In this document: positions 14,374-20,173 of the stretch, one piece after another
Numbering within the stretch: the stretch's first letter is position 1
Layout of the letters: the number at the start of each line of letters is the position of its first letter
IMG/VR virus record: IMGVR_UViG_3300030110_000662
Span: 5,772 to 25,944 of that record
Direction: 5' to 3' (one strand)
DNA from: a virus
Length of the DNA: 20,173 bases
Made by a program: the position numbers and the translations under genes
Notes under the pieces: model-generated
Database searches by the model: none
What the model was told of the DNA's origin: nothing
The model's input: the letters and a program-made list of their open reading frames with translations, nothing else

Positions 14374-15375
14374 CTATATATTTGGATAATAAATACCATT
14401 ACCACCATAATAAAAAAATATTTTTTGACCTATATATTCACTTAGTCTAGAGTCTTTTCTAGCCATTACATCATTAACCAAAACTTCTTTTCTTGTTCCC
14501 TGTGAATTTTTAAGTAAAGAATTAAAGCTTAATTTATTTTTTAAGTCTTTAAATTGAGGATCTACTAAAACTTGATCTACAAAAGGAACTGTTAGATAAT
14601 AATTAAACAAAATACTTCTAGCATTTTCTTTTACAGCAGGTTCTGAACTATTAATATTTTTGAGAGCTGCTTCTGTCTCTCTAGATTTTTCATTATTAGC
14701 ATCAGGATTATTGATTGTATAAATTCTAGCTTGTGAAACTATTAATTTTGTTATTTCATTTAATTGAGTAGAACTTAAATCAATAGATTCTTTAGGATCT
14801 ATTTTAGTTTCTAAAGGAGTTGTTATAAATATATTCCTACGAGAACCAAAGTCATTAGTATCTATATTCATTACTTTTGTATACAAGTCTATAAAATCAT
14901 CTTCATTTTTTAAATCTGCTAACTCAAGTTCTTTAAAAAGATTAAACTTTTCTTTCTTTGTTTGATTTGGATTATCAATTATACTGACGATAGTAGGAAG
15001 ATCACTTAATTTAAATATTCTATTCTTATCTGAAGCCTGACTTTTTAAAAATTTTACAAGGTCAACAACTGCATAAGGATCGTTTTGTACTTTAGTTATA
15101 AAGTTTTTTGTTGTGTCATCGTACTCATTATTTTCTACTGATTTAGCAACTAAATCATTTAAATACAAATTAGATTCAATCATTACATTATCTTCATAAC
15201 CTTTAGTAGGTTTTAAAGCAGACTTACGTTTATCATAAAAAGTATTAATTAAACTTAATCTTCTATTTAAAGCTAACTCATCTTTTTTAAGATCAAATTG
15301 TTCTTGGGCAAATTTGTTTTGATCCCTCTTATCAAGAGCATCAGCAAATCCTTTTATTGCGTATCCACTAACCAT
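14374..15375 (-). CDS. Unknown structural-block protein, 333 aa
   Basis: I do not recognise this protein. It is rich in lysine, asparagine, aspartate and isoleucine, with no signal peptide or membrane segment, and it looks mostly helical (QEQFDLKKDELALNRR near the N-terminus could form a short coiled coil). Its DNA is notably AT-rich. The start overlaps the preceding stop by one base (TAATG), so it is probably translated by coupling. Being between two virion-type genes suggests a virion or assembly role, which is inference only. Confidence 0.7.
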   Translation of the reverse strand: MVSGYAIKGFADALDKRDQNKFAQEQFDLKKDELALNRRLSLINTFYDKRKSALKPTKGYEDNVMIESNLYLNDLVAKSVENNEYDDTTKNFITKVQNDPYAVVDLVKFLKSQASDKNRIFKLSDLPTIVSIIDNPNQTKKEKFNLFKELELADLKNEDDFIDLYTKVMNIDTNDFGSRRNIFITTPLETKIDPKESIDLSSTQLNEITKLIVSQARIYTINNPDANNEKSRETEAALKNINSSEPAVKENARSILFNYYLTVPFVDQVLVDPQFKDLKNKLSFNSLLKNSQGTRKEVLVNDVMARKDSRLSEYIGQKIFFYYGGNGIYYPNI

Positions 15376-15902
15376 TACATTCTCCTCTGCATCAGACCTT
15401 GTTGAGGTTCAACAGGTTCTTCCATCGGTGCTTCCATATCTTGCTCTGCTTCAGGCATCTCTGTATCTTCTAACGACATAGGGTCAGGAGTATCTTCTCC
15501 TCTTAACTCTTTCATCATACGTTTAGCCCTTGATACATTTCTACTGTAGGTGATAGCTTGTTTAGCTTTTTTATTTTCAAACCCTTCTTCAAACTCTATC
15601 CCTGCACGTAAGGCTGCACCCTTAATAAACTCATGGAGAACAGGTGCAATGATTAAACTAATGTCAATAGAGTGTATACCTTCCATTACAGCACTTCTTG
15701 CAATACCTTCAACAAGCGTAACAAGATCTAAACCTTCTTCAAGAAAAAACAATACATCATCCATTGCTCCTTCTTTCATTAGGTTATCAAGATGTATCTC
15801 TAGAGCCTCTCTAGGATCTGTAACATCAGGTAATTTTTCATAAGGGGCAGACTTTGAAGGTGTTGTTAAAGACTGTCCCGGTATTGGTCTATCAAATTGC
15901 AT
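15375..15902 (-). CDS. Probable virion protein of a marine-phage type, 175 aa
   Basis: From memory, this sequence resembles a protein found in several marine phages near tail or structural genes: it begins MQFDRPIPGQSLTTPSKSAP, has helices with LFFLEEGLDLVTLVEGI, then AVMEGIHSIDISLIIAPVLHE and GIEFEEGFENKKAK, and ends in an acidic, proline-, glutamate- and methionine-rich tail closing with basic residues (GLMQRRM). No catalytic motif is visible. AAAGG lies upstream of the start, 12 bases after the lysozyme gene's stop. The assignment as a structural protein is recollection plus context, not proof. Confidence 0.65.
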   Translation of the reverse strand: MQFDRPIPGQSLTTPSKSAPYEKLPDVTDPREALEIHLDNLMKEGAMDDVLFFLEEGLDLVTLVEGIARSAVMEGIHSIDISLIIAPVLHEFIKGAALRAGIEFEEGFENKKAKQAITYSRNVSRAKRMMKELRGEDTPDPMSLEDTEMPEAEQDMEAPMEEPVEPQQGLMQRRM

Positions 15903-15914
15903 CTTATTTTACCT

Positions 15915-16802
15915 TTAGTTGTATGTGCTGTAATATTTTCTTGCGTTACTTCTTCTTTTACTTAGATTAGCAGTTTCTTTTTTAGGTCTTAAAAAGGAGT
16001 TAGTAAAAATATCTGCAGCTTGTTCAGGACTTTTAGCCTTATCTAATTTATTAAGTACGTTTCCCTCTCCTGTATTCCTAAACTCATAAAACATAAAGTC
16101 TCTAAAAGCTTCATAACTTCTAGGGTCTAATCCTTTATCTTGAGAGTGTGCCAAGAAAGCATCTTTTCTAGCACCAATCTTAACAAGACCTGCATAGTCT
16201 CTATCTCTTATAAACTCTTTTCTCTTAGCTTCATCTACTCCCCTCATGTTAGTATACTGAGCAGCTGAAACACCCGGACCTTTTATTTCCTTATAACGAG
16301 TAAAACCTAAAGACTCATAATCTAGGCTACCTATAATACCTGCAATAGCTTCATCCCCCAAACCAAACTCTGTAAGATCGCTTGCTAATTCACTCGCAAA
16401 TTTATTTGGATTTGTGTCAACATAGTCAGACCCTAAACCTTCTTTATATATTCCTACAGATTTTATTCTACCTTCAGCCATCTCCTCTGTCTCTGAAGAT
16501 TCTAAGTACTCCTCATTACCTCTGTATAACATATCAAAGTAATCTTGAACAGGACTTACAGGCTCATTAACTTCTTCTTCAACATTATATTTAGGAGATC
16601 CTAATCCTTTAACCATACCTGTTTTTCTAGCTTTTCTCTCTTCATTTTTCCTGAACATTTCTGCAGGAGAACCTTCTTCACCTACAAGGCCACCTGTAGA
16701 AAAACCTCTTAACTTTTTATAACCATCAATATACATTAAAACCTCCAAAGTCAGCATCACAACGATACAAGAAACAAAAACAATTAGTAATTTGCGTAAC
16801 AT
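15915..16802 (-). CDS. Tail-lysozyme domain protein (Phage_lysozyme2-like), 295 aa or 273 aa
   Basis: Residues about 133-275 match the phage tail lysozyme domain, which cuts peptidoglycan as DNA enters: a helical start (FASELASDLTEFGLGDEAIAGIIGSL), then DYESLGF with probable catalytic E163, GVSAAQYTN in place of the usual GLAQWT, KDAFLAHSQDKGLDP, and the closing AADIFTNSFLRP. The N-terminus is uncertain. The long form (ATG 16802) begins with a membrane-anchor-like segment (KLLIVFVSCIVVMLTL) but has only a weak binding site. An internal ATG at 16736 (residue 23) has GGAGG at 16742-16746, 5 bases away, and would give a soluble protein starting MYIDGYKK, followed by the linker GFSTGGLVG. Both forms may exist. 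Domain call good; start open. Confidence 0.8.
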   Translation of the reverse strand: MLRKLLIVFVSCIVVMLTLEVLMYIDGYKKLRGFSTGGLVGEEGSPAEMFRKNEERKARKTGMVKGLGSPKYNVEEEVNEPVSPVQDYFDMLYRGNEEYLESSETEEMAEGRIKSVGIYKEGLGSDYVDTNPNKFASELASDLTEFGLGDEAIAGIIGSLDYESLGFTRYKEIKGPGVSAAQYTNMRGVDEAKRKEFIRDRDYAGLVKIGARKDAFLAHSQDKGLDPRSYEAFRDFMFYEFRNTGEGNVLNKLDKAKSPEQAADIFTNSFLRPKKETANLSKRRSNARKYYSTYN

Positions 16803-16810
16803 TTATTTTT

Positions 16811-19800
16811 TTAAAGTCCTGCAAGTATACCACTAAAACCCCCTGTAAAACCACTACCAAACAAGAACCTTGAAAATAGTGATGCTTTTCCTTCAGCAGC
16901 AGCGGCTGCTTCATCTGCATCAAGTTTTATTCTAAGTTTTTCTAAATCTTTATCTCCAAGTAATAACTGCATTGCTCTGTCCATTGCATTTTCAGAAGAG
17001 GTCATGGAAAAACTCATCAAGTCTCTTTCTCTCTGCCAAATCTGGTCTATAGATTTATTAGTTAAACCATTTACATCTTTAGCATACTGAAAGTTACTTT
17101 GATTAGCTGCAGCTGTATTTATAGTAGTGGTATCTTGTCTCCACTTAGCATTAGCCTGTGCTATTTGTGCATACATTTGTGAATTAAAAATTTCTCTTTG
17201 ATTCTGTAACTCTGAGTTAAACTTCTGGATAGCATTAGTTTCACCTGCATTAAACTGGTTCATAGCATTAGTTTGTGCAGAATTAAACTGATTAATTTGC
17301 GACTTCATTGTATTGTTAAACTGATCTACTTGCATTTGACTTGAAGCATTAAATTGTTCAAAAGCATTAGCAGAAGCTGTATCACTTAAAATAGTGTTAG
17401 CTAATGTCTGTGCCTTAAAGATCTCTGTTTGCTGTTGATTACTAAGATTTGCCATGTCTATCTGCAGGAAGTTCTGTGCGTTCTGCACTTGTGCTTGTTG
17501 CATGTTACTAAGATTTTGTGTCTCTAATTGAGAGATCTGCGCAGCTTCAGCCATGACAAGAGCCTGTCTATTGTTTAGATTAGCAAGATCTACAGTCTGT
17601 GCCATACGTGCATTCTCTAGTGCAACCTGCTGTTGAGCATTAAAGTTCATGTTAGCAACCTCACTGACTTTAGCTGCATTCATCACTTTAGTTTGAAAGT
17701 TTTGATCAAACTCCATGTTTAAAAACTTGGCACGTTGCTCTGCTTTCATCATAGCCATCTGCTGTTTGTTAGAAGCATCAGCCATAGCTATTGGTAAAGC
17801 TGATTCCATTGCAGCCTGTATTGCTGCCTGTCCTGCTAAACTAGATGCACCTAGTCCTCTTGATGCCATACCTGCCAGTGCATTACGCATAGCTCCTGAA
17901 GCCCATGCAGGTGTCTCCCCCTCTTCAAAATCCTGCATCAGAGTAGTAAGCTCATCCTTAACTGTGGCTGCCTGTACTTCTCCTGTTCCAAATGCCTGAC
18001 CCACCTTAGTTTGATCTACAGTGCTACCTGAGATTGTTTCTCCTTCTTGGAGAGTCCGAGTTGGTGCGCCCTGAACTGTCTGAGCCTGACCTATTTGAGC
18101 TGCATCAACACTTCCTACTTGAGTGGATGTAGGATCTTGTGTGGCGGCCTGAATTGTTTGTGTAGGACCTGCTGATTGAGCTGCCTGTGTTTGATCAAGG
18201 GCAGTCTGAACACCCTCCTGTGCTGTTTGAGTAGTAGCTGTTGTTGTCTGAGCAGGAGTAGGTGTATCTGCTGTAGCGACCTGACTAACTTGTGCAGGGT
18301 CAGTAACAATAGGAGCAACCCCTGCAGCTTGACCTGTTGTTGCTGATAAAACTGTTCCTGAAGCATCAGGATTTATATTAGCCACAGGAGCAGCTGAAGT
18401 AGTACCTGCAGGATTTACTACAGCACCTGCTGTTAAATTAGCTTGCTCTTGAGCCATTTCTTCTTGTGTGTAAGTTTTACCACCTGCAGTCACTGTGGGT
18501 GCTTTAGTAACTGTACCACCTGTCTGCATCTGTTGAGCTTGTGTATAACCTTGAGGTATGGGAGTGGTAGGAGAAAAAGTGCCATCAGGACTAACTGTTC
18601 CTGTAACGTAAGTTGTCATACCTTGTTGATTTCTATAAAGTCTCTGTTGTATTGTAGGTGCTGTACCTGCTGCAGTTTTTTCTGCTAGTGTTTGAGGTTG
18701 AATAAGTTGAGCCTGATCCATAGCTCTCTGTGCAAACTGTTGTCCTTGATTTGCTACATTTTGTCCAAAAGTTTGAGCTTGTACATTTGTAACTCCTTCA
18801 GCAGAAGATACAGGTTGAAATTGTTGAGATAAATTTTGCATAGGTTGTTGATAACCAGTTGGTAATGTAACTTTACCATCAGGACTAAACACTTGTTGTG
18901 CTTTTTCAACCTCTTGTTGTGTTGGTTGTATAGGAATAGTTGTAGGGAGAGAAGAAGTAGGAGTAGGAGTAGGAGTAGTATCTGATGCAGTGTCAACTTT
19001 ATAAGTATAGTTTAAAATATCTTTTTGTCCATCAGCCTGTGTATATCCACTTTTAGCCCATGCATTTTGAGCAATACCAATACCTTCTTGATAGCCTTTC
19101 TGTAGATCTTCTTCAGTCAGACCTTTTTCTGCAGCAGTTGTATAAATAGTTTGATCTGCAGTAATACCCTGCTCTTTCATAACTTTTTCTGCAAAAAGTG
19201 TGTTAGCACTACTACTATTTATTTGTGGTGTACCATACTTTTCTTCATGGCTTTGAAAAGCATCAGCAATAGGATCTGTTGCAGTATTGTTTCCATAAAA
19301 CTCACTTGTATTACCACTGTTAGTATAACCATTATTACTTAGTACCTTATTTAAAGCATTAGAATCATAGTTAGGATTTTTAAGAATAGGTTTTCCAGTA
19401 CCACTATGTGTTCCTATTACTTCCCAATTACTTGTATCAATACCCCTGTTTGTAAAATAACTGTCAGGCATACCACTAGTACTAGGTATATTATAAACAG
19501 GATCTATTCCTACATCATTAAGAGCTTTGGTCATCTCTGCAGTAGATACACCAGTTTTATACGACAGGTATTGTAGGTCAGCTAACTTTTTAATAGCTTC
19601 TTCAGATGATCCTGTTGATCCACCATTAGAAAAACCTAGTCGTTCACTCTGAACTAACGCACCCTTGTTGGCAATCATTGCTCTTGCAGAATGACCAAGC
19701 TCCTCTGCCTTTCTGTATATAACTGCCCATTTATTAGGTAGAGGTGGATCTATATTAAAACGATCAGTTAATAACTTTGCAGCTTCTGTTGCTGTTAGCC

Positions 19801-19816
19801 TACTCTTTTTTGCCAT
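16811..19816 (-). CDS. Large structural protein with hendecad coiled-coil repeats, 1001 aa
   Basis: I see three regions. Residues 1-70 are helical and basic, followed by a mixed region to about 280. Residues about 280-655 are low-complexity, rich in threonine, alanine, glutamine and proline (TPTPTPTSS, many AQ/TQ steps) and probably disordered or extended. Residues about 655-900 are helical: GMASRGLGASSLAGQAAIQ, then an array with an 11-residue period to about 898. A short glycine- and phenylalanine-rich end closes the protein (SRFLFGSGFTGG). This fits a virion protein that forms long coiled coils, such as an internal, tail or fibre-like component; similar repeat proteins occur in marine phages as I recall. 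The exact role is unknown. The start follows the preceding stop by 4 bases with AAGGA upstream. Confidence 0.7.
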   Translation of the reverse strand: MAKKSRLTATEAAKLLTDRFNIDPPLPNKWAVIYRKAEELGHSARAMIANKGALVQSERLGFSNGGSTGSSEEAIKKLADLQYLSYKTGVSTAEMTKALNDVGIDPVYNIPSTSGMPDSYFTNRGIDTSNWEVIGTHSGTGKPILKNPNYDSNALNKVLSNNGYTNSGNTSEFYGNNTATDPIADAFQSHEEKYGTPQINSSSANTLFAEKVMKEQGITADQTIYTTAAEKGLTEEDLQKGYQEGIGIAQNAWAKSGYTQADGQKDILNYTYKVDTASDTTPTPTPTSSLPTTIPIQPTQQEVEKAQQVFSPDGKVTLPTGYQQPMQNLSQQFQPVSSAEGVTNVQAQTFGQNVANQGQQFAQRAMDQAQLIQPQTLAEKTAAGTAPTIQQRLYRNQQGMTTYVTGTVSPDGTFSPTTPIPQGYTQAQQMQTGGTVTKAPTVTAGGKTYTQEEMAQEQANLTAGAVVNPAGTTSAAPVANINPDASGTVLSATTGQAAGVAPIVTDPAQVSQVATADTPTPAQTTTATTQTAQEGVQTALDQTQAAQSAGPTQTIQAATQDPTSTQVGSVDAAQIGQAQTVQGAPTRTLQEGETISGSTVDQTKVGQAFGTGEVQAATVKDELTTLMQDFEEGETPAWASGAMRNALAGMASRGLGASSLAGQAAIQAAMESALPIAMADASNKQQMAMMKAEQRAKFLNMEFDQNFQTKVMNAAKVSEVANMNFNAQQQVALENARMAQTVDLANLNNRQALVMAEAAQISQLETQNLSNMQQAQVQNAQNFLQIDMANLSNQQQTEIFKAQTLANTILSDTASANAFEQFNASSQMQVDQFNNTMKSQINQFNSAQTNAMNQFNAGETNAIQKFNSELQNQREIFNSQMYAQIAQANAKWRQDTTTINTAAANQSNFQYAKDVNGLTNKSIDQIWQRERDLMSFSMTSSENAMDRAMQLLLGDKDLEKLRIKLDADEAAAAAEGKASLFSRFLFGSGFTGGFSGILAGL
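17123..17749 (-). repeat. About 19 tandem 11-residue (33-bp) repeats within the 1001-aa gene
   Basis: Residues about 690-898 can be cut into consecutive 11-residue units without gaps. The clearest are FNASSQMQVDQ, FNNTMKSQINQ, FNSAQTNAMNQ, FNAGETNAIQK, FNSELQNQREI and FNSQMYAQIAQ, with F at 822, 833, 844, 855, 866 and 877. Older, diverged units upstream include ENARMAQTVDL, ANLNNRQALVM and QNLSNMQQAQV. At DNA level the six FN units keep a 33-base period. Confidence 0.8.
18956..18979. repeat. Hexanucleotide tandem repeat encoding Thr-Pro pairs
   Basis: AGTAGG is repeated three times exactly, with a fourth copy ending in T. On the minus strand it encodes the TPTPTP stretch of the 1001-residue protein. 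Because the unit is six bases, slippage would change the length of this linker without a frameshift. Confidence 0.75.
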
Positions 19817-19820
19817 CTAT

Positions 19821-20051
19821 CTAATCCTTACTCAATACTTTATCTAGCTTATCTTCTAGTCTATGTAGGGCATCCATGACTTGACTAAGATCATCTCTCA
19901 TTTCTTTACGTGTAACATACTCTTCTCTCGTTTTGTTTAACAGTATGTCTATACGTTTAACTTCCTGTATGAGTCCTCTGAATGCCCATACAGCAGGAGC
20001 TATAACTAGAGTTAAGATGATGTTCCAAAACATCCACATACTGATTTCCAT
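19821..20051 (-). CDS. Small protein with one membrane segment and a coiled coil, 76 aa; holin- or spanin-like
   Basis: One membrane segment at residues about 7-25 (FWNIILTLVIAPAVWAF) is followed by a charged helix of about 50 residues with heptad-like spacing (KRIDILLNKTREEY, MRDDLSQVMDALHRLEDKLDKVL). This suits an anchored coiled coil facing the periplasm or cytoplasm, as in some phage holins, spanins or XhlA-like proteins. I cannot assign it to one of these. AGGAG at 20058-20062 lies 6 bases before the ATG. It follows another small membrane protein, so the pair may be a lysis module at the head of the structural block. Confidence 0.65.
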   Translation of the reverse strand: MEISMWMFWNIILTLVIAPAVWAFRGLIQEVKRIDILLNKTREEYVTRKEMRDDLSQVMDALHRLEDKLDKVLSKD

Positions 20052-20054
20052 TAA

Positions 20055-20173
20055 CTACTCCTGAATTGACTTTAAGTACCATACTAACCAACCAAATCCT
20101 ATTACTGTGCAGAGAAGAAAGAGTATGAATAACCCCTCAATAATTCTATCTTTTATTTCCTGTTGTCGGTACA
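20055..20173 (-). CDS. C-terminal end of a small membrane protein (partial), possible holin
   Basis: The minus-strand frame is open from the right edge and stops at TAG 20057-20055, giving 38 codons. It has a basic/acidic start (YRQQEIKDRIIEG), a hydrophobic membrane-type segment of about 20 residues (LFILFLLCTVIGFGWLVWYL), and a short tail LKSIQE. The other two minus frames contain stops within the first 30 bases. The start lies outside the window. Position three bases before the 76-residue membrane protein supports a two-gene membrane or lysis module; holin function is a guess. Confidence 0.6.
   Translation of the reverse strand, partial: YRQQEIKDRIIEGLFILFLLCTVIGFGWLVWYLKSIQE

Noticed and set aside
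18115-18366. Leucine/glutamine-rich 83-residue minus-strand frame
   Set aside because: Same cause: a frame-shifted reading of the alanine/glutamine/threonine linker of the structural protein.
18754-18996. Leucine-rich 80-residue minus-strand frame, membrane-protein-like
   Set aside because: It is an out-of-frame reading of the low-complexity CAA/ACT-rich codons of the 1001-residue gene; the leucines come from that repeat.
1-20173. tRNA genes and CRISPR arrays
   Set aside because: I looked for cloverleaf-like stretches with the T-loop consensus and for regularly spaced repeats between genes; coding regions fill almost all of the window and none was found.

Overview
The window reads as part of the genome of a tailed double-stranded DNA phage, most likely from a marine bacterium. 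The reasons are its AT-rich, tightly packed genes, a T7-style replication set, a B12-dependent ribonucleotide reductase, a MazG-type pyrophosphohydrolase, a phage 2OG-Fe(II) oxygenase, and structural proteins of a type I associate with marine phages. No terminase, portal, major capsid or RNA polymerase gene is visible, so packaging, head and part of the early region lie outside. The host cannot be named from the sequence.

Two gene blocks converge at about position 10906. The left block (1-10908, plus strand) carries recombination, replication and nucleotide genes: the 3' part of a tyrosine recombinase, an HNH homing endonuclease that looks like an inserted cassette, a PD-(D/E)XK nuclease-like protein, a T7 gp4-like primase-helicase, a family A DNA polymerase with 3'-5' exonuclease, a gp2.5-like single-strand binding protein, a small basic protein, a Cas4-like nuclease with a probable Fe-S cluster, a second small PD-(D/E)XK nuclease or resolvase, two small unknown proteins, MazG, a 2OG-Fe(II) oxygenase, monomeric class II ribonucleotide reductase, a T7 gp1.7-like (DUF3310) protein and a small conserved phage protein. 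Almost every junction is a short overlap (ATGA, TAATG, TGATG), so the block is probably translated as coupled polycistronic messages. The one clear gap, 5065-5126, holds a good extended -10 sigma70-type promoter in front of the single-strand binding gene.

The right block (10905-20173, minus strand, read right to left) carries virion and lysis-type genes: the end of a small membrane protein, a small protein with one membrane segment and a coiled coil, a 1001-residue structural protein with a long 11-residue-period helical repeat, a tail-lysozyme domain protein, a 175-residue protein of a marine-phage type, an unrecognised 333-residue protein and a 1153-residue probable internal or ejection protein.

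The replication genes form a nearly complete T7-like machine: primer synthesis and unwinding, polymerisation, ssDNA protection, and exo- and endonucleolytic processing of host DNA or recombination intermediates. MazG, NrdJ and the gp1.7-like protein would adjust nucleotide pools. Lifestyle signals conflict: there is a recombinase, but it lacks one usual catalytic histidine, and the polymerase has tyrosine at the position that in phage surveys tends to mark virulent phages. The most interesting signals are the 12-bp repeat bracketing the HNH gene, the 11-residue repeat array in the 1001-residue protein, the overlap of the SSB acidic tail with a basic small gene, and the terminator-free convergent junction.
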